A stretch of DNA of 28,113 nucleotides, taken from contig LUCW03000931.1 in assembly GCA_001586965.3 (NCBI GenBank), forward strand, positions 10,001-38,113. The letters run 5' to 3'. This document shows positions 1 through 11,997 of the stretch, in pieces. This stretch comes from Sphaeroforma sirkka. Taxonomy: Eukaryota > Opisthokonta > Ichthyosporea > Ichthyophonida. The notes under the pieces were generated by a model, which saw only the letters and a list, made by a program, of their open reading frames with translations, ran no database searches and was not told the DNA's origin. Position 1 is the stretch's first letter, and every line of letters starts with the position of its first letter. A program made the translations under genes and the position numbers.

Positions 1-659
1 ATGGCCTCCAATGAAGTGAAGCTTGTCAGCATTCCCGAGATGAACTACTTGACTACCGATGAGTGTCCTCGTGGTGAAGTGTGCGTCAGGGGCACCAACG
101 TGTTTGGTTCGTACTTGAAAAATCCCGAGAAGACGAAGGAAGATATCGATGAGGAGGGCTGGTTCCACACTGGTGATGTAGGCCGTTGGAATGCCGACGG
201 CACCTTGTCCATCATTGATCGCCAGAAGTCTATATTCAAGCTGTCTCAGGGCGAATATTTGGCCGCTGAGAACCTCGAGGCCATGTACGGCAAGTGCGAC
301 CATATTGCCCAGGTGTTTGTAACCGGTGACTCATTCCACGCATACCCTGTGGCCGTGGTTGTACCCGATGCCGAGATGGTTGTTGCCTGGGCTAAGGAAA
401 ACAAAGTCTCGGCGATGCTAAGAGTATTGCTCAAACAGCCGAGTTGAAGGCCATGCTGGCTGCGGAGGTACTTGACATGCATAGGGAATGTAAGCTCAAA
501 GGTTTCGAAAAGCTCCGAGACTTCATCGTAGAGCCTGAGGCTTTCAGTATTGACAATGAACTGCTTACACCCACCTTCAAGCTGAAGCGCGTGAACGCAA
601 CCAAGAAGTACCAGGATCAGATCGCTGACTTATACGAAGACATCGAGAGCCGTCAATAG
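1..659 (+). pseudogene. LACS copy 1, 3' part only, frameshifted
   Basis: This is the C-terminal third of a long-chain acyl-CoA synthetase, beginning at the codon equal to Met459 of the intact 677-aa copy because the window starts inside the gene. It retains the GWFHTGD motif and the DRQKSIFKLSQGEY linker motif. Compared with the intact copy, one A is missing at 410/411, which shifts the frame. The original frame resumes in sequence and ends at the stop at 657-659. It also has Ala instead of Thr in the C-terminal IxDLYED segment. The single missing base may be a consensus error. The in-frame Met at position 1 is internal to the family and is not a start codon. Confidence 0.85.
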
Positions 660-765
660 TTGACAAAGGAATAATGCACCAGTGCGACTTACAGCAGACA
701 TAACGGAAGTACTTGTCGATCAGTATCCTTTTATAGACGACAACAGAACACGTGGCGTAAACAAC

Positions 766-771
766 ATTAAA
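766..771 (+). terminator. Possible polyadenylation signal of LACS copies
   Basis: An ATTAAA hexamer lies 107 bases after the LACS stop codon, followed by AT-rich sequence. The same hexamer recurs at 4408-4413, 8050-8055 and 11697-11702 at the matching place in the other units. It is a plausible polyadenylation signal, but no transcript end is visible in the sequence. Confidence 0.4.
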
Positions 772-1431
772 ACTAAAATATATTTGATTTGATTATAAAC
801 ACTGTACAAAATATCATTTCTGAAGGTATTCAATACAACTAATACCGTAGGTGTTCGACTCAGACGTCCAGAATTCATATACTTTCCAATTGCTTCTGAA
901 CGAATACAAACAGCACAGCATTCAAATGAATATAGATCGCAATAACAATGAAGATAGATATCTTTTCTTCTTCGAACAATGTGCTACTCGTCAATTCTCT
1001 CGTTACCAATCAGGTTATATGATTTCTATCGGAGAAGGACTAATTTCTTTACGCTGAAAGAAATCCCGAACACAGCCCAAGATGCAATTCGACATTTTAA
1101 TATGTAACAATATATTTATATGTATATATCAACAATGTAATCTTTAGTCGGAAACGGTAGGGTCAGAAGATCCAAGTACATTCGAGAATGTAAGGCTCAA
1201 TCTCAATTATTCACATGAACATGTAACACACACAGGCTGACACAGCTACGATGACGAATTGTCTAACATGTTTCTGTGGAGACTCGACCTCGCAAGTGTT
1301 AAATTTGTTTCTACATAAAAAAAAAAAAAACCACTCGAAAAATCTTGTCAGTTGTCCTTGGTGCTCAGTTACTCACCTTCCCTCTCTAGACTCTGGGGTC
1401 TCAGACTAAGCTCTTGACGTTATGGGGGTAC

Positions 1432-1641
1432 GGAATAGAAGTTGAACGTAAACGCATATTTATACTATATAAAACTATATAACGGTTATGATGTGATCAG
1501 GAGACCCTACCTAAGTTCTTTTTCTACGACTGGTTCGCATGGTAGAACATCACAAAAGTAAATGTTTAGACCCGCAATGTGCACCTATGAGTATTCAAAG
1601 GACCGTATATGGAATAAAAGCTGAACGTAACGTATATTTAT
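1432..1641 (+). repeat. Imperfect 32-bp direct repeat in LACS spacer
   Basis: Two related segments, 1432-1463 and 1611-1641, share the pattern GGAATA-AAG-TGAACGTA-ACG-ATATTTAT and lie 179 bases apart. A shared CCTAAGTT follows further on. Every complete spacer has the pair, so it predates the array. It could be an old local duplication or a pair of binding sites; no function is evident. Confidence 0.6.
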
Positions 1642-2177
1642 GTATAGGGGTTTTAACGGAAAACGGTTTGAGGCTAGCTCTCAGAGACTCGGACCTAAGT
1701 TGCACTTTATTTTCTATGTATTGTCGTATGTATAATGTATCATTGTATTCTGTATTCACTATTCACTATTCAGATTTCAGTTATGAGTATTCACAGTATT
1801 TAGTTTTGTCAAATATATTCAATTGCCAATTGGAGTTTGGACTGGACTCTTGGAGTTTCAGAGTCTTGGCTCTTTGTAAATATTTTGTTAACGGCAATTA
1901 ATGACCAATAGGAATGGAGACGGTTTGGATAACCGAGAAATCGCTTGTTGCAGCAGAAAAAACCGATCTACTGGCTACATAGTGTCATAGTCCTACAGTA
2001 GCGGTTGTTGTATAGTGTAGACTTGTATCTAGCTCAAACTGAGAATTTGAAACTAGAAACGTCACACTCTTGACAGTTGGCACTGCCGCAAAGCGGAAAT
2101 TTCAAGTTATGTATGACAAGCACATTGTGTTAGCAAATCTGAATTTTTAATAACTGCAAGGTGATAGATACCTTTAG

Positions 2178-2186
2178 TATTTAAAG
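2178..2186 (+). promoter_or_regulatory. TATA-like element upstream of LACS
   Basis: TATTTAAAG lies 88 bases before the ATG at 2266, followed by a short A/C-rich leader rich in CAA, typical of a eukaryotic 5' untranslated region. The element and its spacing are identical at 5822-5830 (ATG 5910) and 9464-9472 (ATG 9552). Each gene copy therefore carries its own putative core promoter. Confidence 0.5.
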
Positions 2187-2265
2187 GCTTCTATCGTTCG
2201 GCGAAATATCAGTTTAAAATTTATACTACACAACAACAATCAAAACAAATACAAATCGTGCAAAT

Positions 2266-4301
2266 ATGGTTAGCATGCAAGCAGTTCCCCAAGAGAAGCA
2301 GTTTTGCTTTCCTAACCCTCTGAACACAGATTTAAAGATGCAAAGCGTTGTAGCACCCGGTGCTGACTGGGGATCGTCTGCTCATCGTTTTCCAAACTAT
2401 GTGGACGGTGAAGCCACGTGGCCCGCTCAGTTACTAGCTGACACACCTGGTCGTTGTACCACATACGAGAGCTTCCAAACTACAGTCGCCGAGAATCCTG
2501 ACCGACCATATCTAGGCGAACGCAAGGTTGTGCACAATGAAGATGGTAGCACAAGCGTCGGAGATTACGAATTCGTGAATTTCAAAGAGGCAAGCGATAC
2601 TGCTACGCTGATCGGCTCGGGACTAAAAGGCCTAGGCATTAGGAAAAACCAGACCGTTGGGTTATACTCCAAAAATCGAATGGAATGGACGTTGACGGAT
2701 CACGCTTTGTCGTCATACACACTGCCATCAGTGGCAATCTACGATACACTTGGTCCTGATTCTGTACATTACGTTATGGAGCATAGCGAGATGGTGGCTG
2801 CTTTCTTCGAGAAAATTCGTCTTGAGTCCGTCCTGACAGCCATTGGAAAGGGTCTACCAGATCTCAAGTACGCCATTTGCTTCGATGTTGTCACATCTGA
2901 GGACAAGACTAGATTCATGAAAGCTGGTGTTGAGCTACTCACCTTGTGCGAACTAAAGGATATGGGCGTGGCGAATGTGTTCCCACACGATCCTCCCACT
3001 GCATCGGATGTTGCGGTACTCATGTACACATCAGGCACTACAGGAAACCCTAAAGGTGTGCAAATCACCCACAACAACTTGATGGCGGATGTAGTTTCCC
3101 TTCAGAAACGTTTGCATGTAAGTAACCAAGATGTGCACTTTTCCTTCCTTCCCTTGGCTCACATCTTTGAACGAGTGATACAAGCGCTATGCGTCAGCCG
3201 GGGATGTAGCATAGGTTTCTATCAAGGAAAACTACCCGAGCTGATGCTGGATATCCAGACCTTGAAGCCTACTTTCTTCATCGCCGTGCCTCGTATTCTT
3301 TCACGCATCTACGACAAGATCAACCAAGGTGTTAAGGCTGGTGGTCCTGAGAAGGAAGCTGCTTTCAGGGGCGCATATGACATGCGTCTCGCAGCGTTGG
3401 AGCGCGGAGAGAGGATACCCCTATGCTCAATGAGAAGGTCTTTGATCGCATGGGCTTGGCACTTGGTGGACGTGTCAAATGGATCCTCACCGGGTCAGCG
3501 CCTTTAGGGACGGCTATCCACGAGTTCCTACGAGTCTGTGTGTGCCCAGTTATTATGGTTGGCTATGGCTTGACCGAGACAACAGCAGGTGCTACGCTTA
3601 CCCATTACAACGATATGAAACTCGGTCATGTGGGATCACCGATGGCCTCCAATGAAGTGAAGCTTGTCAGCATTCCCGAGATGAACTACTTGACTACCGA
3701 TGAGTGTCCTCGTGGTGAAGTGTGCGTCAGGGGCACCAACGTGTTTGGTTCGTACTTGAAAAATCCCGAGAAGACGAAGGAAGATATCGATGAGGAGGGC
3801 TGGTTCCACACTGGTGATGTAGGCCGTTGGAATGCCGACGGCACCTTGTCCATCATTGATCGCCAGAAGTCTATATTCAAGCTGTCTCAGGGCGAATATT
3901 TGGCCGCTGAGAACCTCGAGGCCATGTACGGCAAGTGCGACCATATTGCCCAGGTGTTTGTAACCGGTGACTCATTCCACGCATACCCTGTGGCCGTGGT
4001 TGTACCCGATGCCGAGATGGTTGTTGCCTGGGCTAAGGAAAACAAAGTCTCAGGCGATGCTAAGAGTATTGCTCAAACAGCCGAGTTGAAGGCCATGCTG
4101 GCTGCGGAGGTACTTGACATGCATAGGGAATGTAAGCTCAAAGGTTTCGAAAAGCTCCGAGACTTCATCGTAGAGCCTGAGGCTTTCAGTATTGACAATG
4201 AACTGCTTACACCCACCTTCAAGCTGAAGCGCGTGAACGCAACCAAGAAGTACCAGGATCAGATCACTGACTTATACGAAGACATCGAGAGCCGTCAATA
4301 G
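2266..4301 (+). pseudogene. LACS copy 2, complete length, one frameshift
   Basis: Full-length long-chain acyl-CoA synthetase gene with the same start and stop contexts as the intact copy. An extra dinucleotide in a GAGAGAG tract around 3406-3413 shifts the frame after about residue 381; the conceptual product stops at 3507. The correct frame then runs to the stop at 4299-4301. Apart from the dinucleotide the coding sequence appears identical to copy 3. Because the lesion sits in a short GA repeat and nothing else has decayed, an uncorrected sequencing or assembly indel is at least as likely as real inactivation. If the indel is false, this is a second functional copy. Confidence 0.85.
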
Positions 4302-5909
4302 TTGACAAAGGAATAATGCACCAGTGCGACTTACAGCAGACATAACGGAAGTACTTGTCGATCAGTATCCTTTTATAGACGACAACAGAACACGTGGCGT
4401 AAACAACATTAAAACTAAAATATATTTGATTTGATTATAAACACTGTACAAAATATCATTTCTGAAGGTATTCAATACAACTAATACCGTAGGTGTTCGA
4501 CTCAGACGTCCAGAATTCATATACTTTCCAATTGCTTCTGAACGAATACAAACAGCACAGCATTCAAATGAATATAGATCGCAATAACAATGAAGATAGA
4601 TATCTTTTCTTCTTCGAACAATGTGCTACTCGTCAATTCTCTCGTTACCAATCAGGTTATATGATTTCTATCGGAGAAGGACTAATTTCTTTACGCTGAA
4701 AGAAATCCCGAACACAGCCCAAGATGCAATTCGACATCTTAATATGTAACAATATATTTATATGTATATATCAACAATGTAATCTTTAGTCGGAAACGGT
4801 AGGGTCAGAAGATCCAAGTACATTCGAGAATGTAAGGCTCAATCTCAATTATTCACATGAACATGTAACACACACAGGCTGACACAGCTACGATGACGAA
4901 TTGTCTAACATGTTTCTGTGGAGACTCGACCTCGCAAGTGTTAAATTTGTTTCTACATAAAAATAAAAAACCACTCGAAAAATCTTGTCAGTTGTCCTTG
5001 GTGCTCAGTTACTCACCTTCCCTCTCTAGACTCTGGGGTCTCAGACTAAGCTCTTGACGTTATGGGGGGTACGGAATAGAAGTTGAACGTAAACGCATAT
5101 TTATACTATATAAAACTATATAACGGTTATGATGTGATCAGGAGACCCTACCTAAAGTTCTTTTTTCTACGACTGGTTCGCATGGTAGAACATCACAAAA
5201 GTAAATGTTTAGACCCGCAATGTGCACCTATGAGTATACAAAGGACCGTATATGGAATAAAAGCTGAACGTAACGTATATTTATGTATAGGGGTTTTAAC
5301 GGAAAACGGTTTGAGGCTAGCTCTCAGAGACTCGGACCTAAGTTGCACTTTATTTTCTATGTATTGTCGTATGTATAATGTATCATTGTATTCTGTATTC
5401 ACTATTCACTATTCAGATTTTCAGTTATGAGTATTCACAGTATTTAGTTTTGTCAAATATATTCAATTGCCAATTGGAGTTTGGACTGGACTCTTGGAGT
5501 TTCAGAGTCTTGGCTCTTTGTAAATATTTTGTTAACGGCAATTAATGACCAATAGGAATGGAGACGGTTTGGATAACCGAGAAATCGCTTGTTGCAGCAG
5601 AAAAAACCGATCTACTGGCTACATAGTGTCATAGTCCTACAGTAGCGGTTGTTGTATAGTGTAGACTTGTATCTAGCTCAAACTGAGAATTTGAAACTAG
5701 AAACGTCACACTCTTGACAGTTGGCACTGCCGCAAAGCGGAAATTTCAAGTTATGTATGACAAGCACATTGTGTTAGCAAATCTGAATTTTTAATAACTG
5801 CAAGGTGATAGATACCTTTAGTATTTAAAGGCTTCTATCGTTCGGCGAAATATCAGTTTAAAATTTATACTACACAACAACAATCAAAACAAATACAAAT
5901 CGTGCAAAT
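4302..5909 (+). other. Spacer between LACS copies 2 and 3
   Basis: Repeat of the first spacer. It differs by homopolymer lengths (for example six G instead of five near 5064) and few substitutions. No gene is recognised. It carries the 3' flank of copy 2 and the putative promoter of copy 3. Confidence 0.8.
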
Positions 5910-7943
5910 ATGGTTAGCATGCAAGCAGTTCCCCAAGAGAAGCAGTTTTGCTTTCCTAACCCTCTGAACACAGATTTAAAGATGCAAAGCGTTGTAGCAC
6001 CCGGTGCTGACTGGGGATCGTCTGCTCATCGTTTTCCAAACTATGTGGACGGTGAAGCCACGTGGCCCGCTCAGTTACTAGCTGACACACCTGGTCGTTG
6101 TACCACATACGAGAGCTTCCAAACTACAGTCGCCGAGAATCCTGACCGACCATATCTAGGCGAACGCAAGGTTGTGCACAATGAAGATGGTAGCACAAGC
6201 GTCGGAGATTACGAATTCGTGAATTTCAAAGAGGCAAGCGATACTGCTACGCTGATCGGCTCGGGACTAAAAGGCCTAGGCATTAGGAAAAACCAGACCG
6301 TTGGGTTATACTCCAAAAATCGAATGGAATGGACGTTGACGGATCACGCTTTGTCGTCATACACACTGCCATCAGTGGCAATCTACGATACACTTGGTCC
6401 TGATTCTGTACATTACGTTATGGAGCATAGCGAGATGGTGGCTGCTTTCTTCGAGAAAATTCGTCTTGAGTCCGTCCTGACAGCCATTGGAAAGGGTCTA
6501 CCAGATCTCAAGTACGCCATTTGCTTCGATGTTGTCACATCTGAGGACAAGACTAGATTCATGAAAGCTGGTGTTGAGCTACTCACCTTGTGCGAACTAA
6601 AGGATATGGGCGTGGCGAATGTGTTCCCACACGATCCTCCCACTGCATCGGATGTTGCGGTACTCATGTACACATCAGGCACTACAGGAAACCCTAAAGG
6701 TGTGCAAATCACCCACAACAACTTGATGGCGGATGTAGTTTCCCTTCAGAAACGTTTGCATGTAAGTAACCAAGATGTGCACTTTTCCTTCCTTCCCTTG
6801 GCTCACATCTTTGAACGAGTGATACAAGCGCTATGCGTCAGCCGGGGATGTAGCATAGGTTTCTATCAAGGAAAACTACCCGAGCTGATGCTGGATATCC
6901 AGACCTTGAAGCCTACTTTCTTCATCGCCGTGCCTCGTATTCTTTCACGCATCTACGACAAGATCAACCAAGGTGTTAAGGCTGGTGGTCCTGAGAAGGA
7001 AGCTGCTTTCAGGGGCGCATATGACATGCGTCTCGCAGCGTTGGAGCGCGGAGAGGATACCCCTATGCTCAATGAGAAGGTCTTTGATCGCATGGGCTTG
7101 GCACTTGGTGGACGTGTCAAATGGATCCTCACCGGGTCAGCGCCTTTAGGGACGGCTATCCACGAGTTCCTACGAGTCTGTGTGTGCCCAGTTATTATGG
7201 TTGGCTATGGCTTGACCGAGACAACAGCAGGTGCTACGCTTACCCATTACAACGATATGAAACTCGGTCATGTGGGATCACCGATGGCCTCCAATGAAGT
7301 GAAGCTTGTCAGCATTCCCGAGATGAACTACTTGACTACCGATGAGTGTCCTCGTGGTGAAGTGTGCGTCAGGGGCACCAACGTGTTTGGTTCGTACTTG
7401 AAAAATCCCGAGAAGACGAAGGAAGATATCGATGAGGAGGGCTGGTTCCACACTGGTGATGTAGGCCGTTGGAATGCCGACGGCACCTTGTCCATCATTG
7501 ATCGCCAGAAGTCTATATTCAAGCTGTCTCAGGGCGAATATTTGGCCGCTGAGAACCTCGAGGCCATGTACGGCAAGTGCGACCATATTGCCCAGGTGTT
7601 TGTAACCGGTGACTCATTCCACGCATACCCTGTGGCCGTGGTTGTACCCGATGCCGAGATGGTTGTTGCCTGGGCTAAGGAAAACAAAGTCTCAGGCGAT
7701 GCTAAGAGTATTGCTCAAACAGCCGAGTTGAAGGCCATGCTGGCTGCGGAGGTACTTGACATGCATAGGGAATGTAAGCTCAAAGGTTTCGAAAAGCTCC
7801 GAGACTTCATCGTAGAGCCTGAGGCTTTCAGTATTGACAATGAACTGCTTACACCCACCTTCAAGCTGAAGCGCGTGAACGCAACCAAGAAGTACCAGGA
7901 TCAGATCACTGACTTATACGAAGACATCGAGAGCCGTCAATAG
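5910..7943 (+). CDS. Long-chain acyl-CoA synthetase (ACSL/LACS type), intact copy
   Basis: Predicted to activate long-chain fatty acids: fatty acid + ATP + CoA gives acyl-CoA + AMP + PPi, feeding lipid synthesis and beta-oxidation. The 677-aa intronless frame matches the usual ACSL length. Visible motifs, in order: AMP-binding P-loop YTSGTTGNPKG (254-264), gate region VPRILSRIYDKI (about 341-352), YGLTETTAG (433-441), GWFHTGD (511-517), linker motif DRQKSIFKLSQGEY (531-544) and a C-terminal TPTFKLKR with the family's catalytic Lys region (648-655). GEY in the linker is typical of eukaryotic ACSL/LACS rather than bacterial FadD. I see no N-terminal membrane anchor and no C-terminal SKL peroxisomal signal (it ends ESRQ), so its location is open. 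The ATG at 5910 is supported by identical upstream sequence in all complete units. Confidence 0.95.
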   Translation: MVSMQAVPQEKQFCFPNPLNTDLKMQSVVAPGADWGSSAHRFPNYVDGEATWPAQLLADTPGRCTTYESFQTTVAENPDRPYLGERKVVHNEDGSTSVGDYEFVNFKEASDTATLIGSGLKGLGIRKNQTVGLYSKNRMEWTLTDHALSSYTLPSVAIYDTLGPDSVHYVMEHSEMVAAFFEKIRLESVLTAIGKGLPDLKYAICFDVVTSEDKTRFMKAGVELLTLCELKDMGVANVFPHDPPTASDVAVLMYTSGTTGNPKGVQITHNNLMADVVSLQKRLHVSNQDVHFSFLPLAHIFERVIQALCVSRGCSIGFYQGKLPELMLDIQTLKPTFFIAVPRILSRIYDKINQGVKAGGPEKEAAFRGAYDMRLAALERGEDTPMLNEKVFDRMGLALGGRVKWILTGSAPLGTAIHEFLRVCVCPVIMVGYGLTETTAGATLTHYNDMKLGHVGSPMASNEVKLVSIPEMNYLTTDECPRGEVCVRGTNVFGSYLKNPEKTKEDIDEEGWFHTGDVGRWNADGTLSIIDRQKSIFKLSQGEYLAAENLEAMYGKCDHIAQVFVTGDSFHAYPVAVVVPDAEMVVAWAKENKVSGDAKSIAQTAELKAMLAAEVLDMHRECKLKGFEKLRDFIVEPEAFSIDNELLTPTFKLKRVNATKKYQDQITDLYEDIESRQ

Positions 7944-9551
7944 TTGACAAAGGAATAATGCACCAGTGCGACTTACAGCAGACATAACGGAAGTACTTGT
8001 CGATCAGTATCCTTTTATAGACGACAACAGAACACGTGGCGTAAACAACATTAAAACTAAAATATATTTGATTTGATTATAAACACTGTACAAAATATCA
8101 TTTCTGAAGGTATTCAATACAACTAATACCGTAGGTGTTCGACTCAGACGTCCAGAATTCATATACTTTCCAATTGCTTCTGAACGAATACAAACAGCAC
8201 AGCATTCAAATGAATATAGATCGCAATAACAATGAAGATAGATATCTTTTCTTCTTCGAACAATGTGCTACTCGTCAATTCTCTCGTTACCAATCAGGTT
8301 ATATATGATTTCTATCGGAGAAGGACTAATTTCTTTACGCTGAAAGAAATCCCGAACACAGCCCAAGATGCAATTCGACATCTTAATATGTAACAATATA
8401 TTTATATGTATATATCAACAATGTAATCTTTAGTCGGAAACGGTAGGGTCAGAAGATCCAAGTACATTCGAGAATGTAAGGCTCAATCTCAATTATTCAC
8501 ATGAACATGTAACACACACAGGCTGACACAGCTACGATGACGAATTGTCTAACATGTTTCTGTGGAGACTCGACCTCGCAAGTGTTAAATTTGTTTCTAC
8601 ATAAAAATAAAAAACCACTCGAAAAATCTTGTCAGTTGTCCTTGGTGCTCAGTTACTCACCTTCCCTCTCTAGACTCTGGGGTCTCAGACTAAGCTCTTG
8701 ACGTTATGGGGGGTACGGAATAGAAGTTGAACGTAAACGCATATTTATACTATATAAAACTATATAACGGTTATGATGTGATCAGGAGACCCTACCTAAG
8801 TTCTTTTTCTACGACTGGTTCGCATGGTAGAACATCACAAAAGTAAATGTTTAGACCCGCAATGTGCACCTATGAGTATACAAAGGACCGTATATGGAAT
8901 AAAAGCTGAACGTAACGTATATTTATGTATAGGGGTTTTAACGGAAAACGGTTTGAGGCTAGCTCTCAGAGACTCGGACCTAAGTTGCACTTTTTATTTT
9001 CTATGTATTGTCGTATGTATAATGTATCATTGTATTCTGTATTCACTATTCACTATTCAGATTTCAGTTATGAGTATTCACAGTATTTAGTTTTGTCAAA
9101 TATATTCAATTGCCAATTGGAGTTTGGACTGGACTCTTGGAGTTTCAGAGTCTTGGCTCTTTGTAAATATTTTGTTAACGGCAATTAATGACCAATAGGA
9201 ATGGAGACGGTTTGGATAACCGAGAAATCGCTTGTTGCAGCAGAAAAACCGATCTACTGGCTACATAGTGTCATAGTCCTACAGTAGCGGTTGTTGTATA
9301 GTGTAGACTTGTATCTAGCTCAAACTGAGAATTTGAAACTAGAAACGTCACACTCTTGACAGTTGGCACTGCCGCAAAGCGGAAATTTCAAGTTATGTAT
9401 GACAAGCACATTGTGTTAGCAAATCTGAATTTTTAATAACTGCAAGGTGATAGATACCTTTAGTATTTAAAGGCTTCTATCGTTCGGCGAAATATCAGTT
9501 TAAAATTTATACTACACAACAACAATCAAAACAAATACAAATCGTGCAAAT
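7944..9551 (+). other. Spacer between LACS copies 3 and 4
   Basis: Same spacer again, with an extra AT pair near 8305 and extra T bases near 8990-8998 relative to its siblings. These indels open and close the small reading frames seen in other units, which argues against those frames being genes. Confidence 0.8.
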
Positions 9552-11590
9552 ATGGTTAGCATGCAAGCAGTTCCCCAAGAGAAGCAGTTTTGCTTTCCTA
9601 ACCCTCTGAACACAGATTTAAAGATGCAAAGCGTTGTAGCACCCGGTGCTGACTGGGGATCGTCTGCTCATCGTTTTCCAAACTATGTGGACGGTGAAGC
9701 CACGTGGCCCGCTCAGTTACTAGCTGACACACCTGGTCGTTGTACACACATACGAGAGCTTCCAAACTACAGTCGCCGAGAATCCTGACCGACCATATCT
9801 AGGCGAACGCAAGGTTGTGCACAATGAAGATGGTAGCACAAGCGTCGGAGATTACGAATTCGTGAATTTCAAAGAGGCAAGCGATACTGCTACGCTGATC
9901 GGCTCGGGACTAAAAGGCCTAGGCATTAGGAAAAACCAGACCGTTGGGTTATACTCCAAAAATCGAATGGAATGGACGTTGACGGATCACGCTTTGTCGT
10001 CATACACACTGCCATCAGTGGCAATCTACGATACACTTGGTCCTGATTCTGTACATTACGTTATGGAGCATAGCGAGATGGTGGCTGCTTTCTTCGAGAA
10101 AATTCGTCTTGAGTCCGTCCTGACAGCCATTGGAAAGGGTCTACCAGATCTCAAGTACGCCATTTGCTTCGATGTTGTCACATCTGAGGACAAGACTAGA
10201 TTCATGAAAGCTGGTGTTGAGCTACTCACCTTGTGCGAACTAAAGGATATGGGCGTGGCGAATGTGTTCCCACACGATCCTCCCACTGCATCGGATGTTG
10301 CGGTACTCATGTACACATCAGGCACTACAGGAAACCCTAAAGGTGTGCAAATCACCCACAACAACTTGATGGCGGATGTAGTTTCCTTCAGAATCGTTTG
10401 CATGTAAGTAACCAAGATGTGCACTTTTCCTTCCTTCCCTTGGCTCACATCTTTGAACGAGTGATACAAGCGCTATGCGTCAGCCGGGGATGTAGCATAG
10501 GTTTCTATCAAGGAAAACTACCCGAGCTGATGCTGGATATCCAGACCTTGAAGCCTACTTTCTTCATCGCCGTGCCTCGTATTCTTTCACGCATCTACGA
10601 CAAGATCAACCAAGGTGTTAAGGCTGGTGGTCCTGAGAAGGAAGCTGCTTTCAGGGGCGCATATGACATGCGTCTCGCAGCGTTGGAGCGCGGAGAGGAT
10701 ACCCCTATGCTCAATGAGAAGGTCTTTGATCGCATGGGCTTGGCACTTGGTGGTGGACGTGTCAAATGGATCCTCACCGGGTCAGCGCCTTTAGGGACGG
10801 CTATCCACGAGTTCCTACGAGTCTGTGTGTGTGCCCAGTTATTATGGTTGGCTATGGCTTGACCGAGACAACAGCAGGTGCTACGCTTACCCATTACAAC
10901 GATATGAAACTCGGTCATGTGGGATCACCGATGGCCTCCAATGAAGTGAAGCTTGTCAGCATTCCCGAGATGAACTACTTGACTACCGATGAGTGTCCTC
11001 GTGGTGAAGTGTGCGTCAGGGGCACCAACGTGTTTGGTTCGTACTTGAAAAATCCCGAGAAGACGAAGGAAGATATCGATGAGGAGGGCTGGTTCCACAC
11101 TGGTGATGTAGGCCGTTGGAATGCCGACGGCACCTTGTCCATCATTGATCGCCAGAAGTCTATATTCAAGCTGTCTCAGGGCGAATATTTGGCCGCTGAG
11201 AACCTCGAGGCCATGTACGGCAAGTGCGACCATATTGCCCAGGTGTTTGTAACCGGTGACTCATTCCACGCATACCCTGTGGCCGTGGTTGTACCCGATG
11301 CCGAGATGGTTGTTGCCTGGGCTAAGGAAAACAAAGTCTCAGGCGATGCTAAGAGTATTGCTCAAACAGCCGAGTTGAAGGCCATGCTGGCTGCGGAGGT
11401 ACTTGACATGCATAGGGAATGTAAGCTCAAAGGTTTCGAAAAGCTCCGAGACTTCATCGTAGAGCCTGAGGCTTTCAGTATTGACAATGAACTGCTTACA
11501 CCCACCTTCAAGCTGAAGCGCGTGAACGCAACCAAGAAGTACCAGGATCAGATCACTGACTTATACGAAGACATCGAGAGCCGTCAATAG
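9552..11590 (+). pseudogene. LACS copy 4, complete length, several indels
   Basis: Full-length copy with the same start and stop contexts but four indels against the intact copy: one extra base in the ACACACA tract near 9745, one base lost near 10386 (with a nearby A to T change), three extra bases in a GGT repeat near 10750 (one added Gly) and two extra bases in a GT repeat near 10826. Three of them shift the frame, so no full product can be read as written. All four lie in or beside short simple repeats and the rest of the gene is undecayed. That suggests either low consensus quality at the edge of the array or a very young pseudogene. Confidence 0.85.
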
Positions 11591-11997
11591 TTGACAAAGG
11601 AATAATGCACCAGTGCGACTTACAGCAGACATAACGGAAGTACTTGTCGATCAGTATCCTTTTATAGACGACAACAGAACACGTGGCGTAAACAACATTA
11701 AAACTAAAATATATTTGATTTGATTATAAACACTGTACAAAATATCATTTCTGGGTATTCAATACAACTAATACCGTAGGTGTTCGACTCAGACGTCCAG
11801 AATTCATATACTTTCCAATTGCTTCTGAACGAATACAAACAGCACAGCATTCAAATGAATATAGATCGCAATAACAATGAAGATAGATATCTTTTCTTCT
11901 TCGAACAATGTGCTACTCGTCAATTCTCTCGTTACCAATCAGGTTATATGATTTCTATCGGAGAAGGACTAATTTCTTTACGCTGAAAGAAATCCCG

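Larger units (their letters stand above)
660..2265 (+). other. Spacer between LACS copies 1 and 2
   Basis: About 1.6 kb without a credible gene. It holds the 3' flank of copy 1 with an ATTAAA at 766-771, an A-rich tract near 1316-1330, an imperfect 32-bp direct repeat at 1432-1463 and 1611-1641, and the promoter-side sequence of copy 2. Short open frames at 851-1057 and 1539-1901 are not kept open in all units. Equivalent spacers lie at 4302-5909 and 7944-9551, and a truncated one at 11591-12003. Confidence 0.8.

Noticed and set aside
1-447. Reading the frame at position 1 as a complete 148-aa protein
   Set aside because: Its first Met is internal Met459 of the full LACS, and its end is created by the missing base at 410/411.
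851-1057. 68-codon open frame in the LACS spacer, repeated in other units
   Set aside because: It begins with GTG rather than ATG, is broken by a two-base insertion in the third unit, and resembles no family. Its repetition only reflects the array.
1539-1901. 120-codon ATG frame in the LACS spacer
   Set aside because: Single-base length changes in homopolymers close or reshape it in the other units, with no sign of codon-level conservation.
3636-3944. 102-codon frame antisense to LACS, repeated in each unit
   Set aside because: It is a mirror of a strongly conserved coding region and looks like no protein family.
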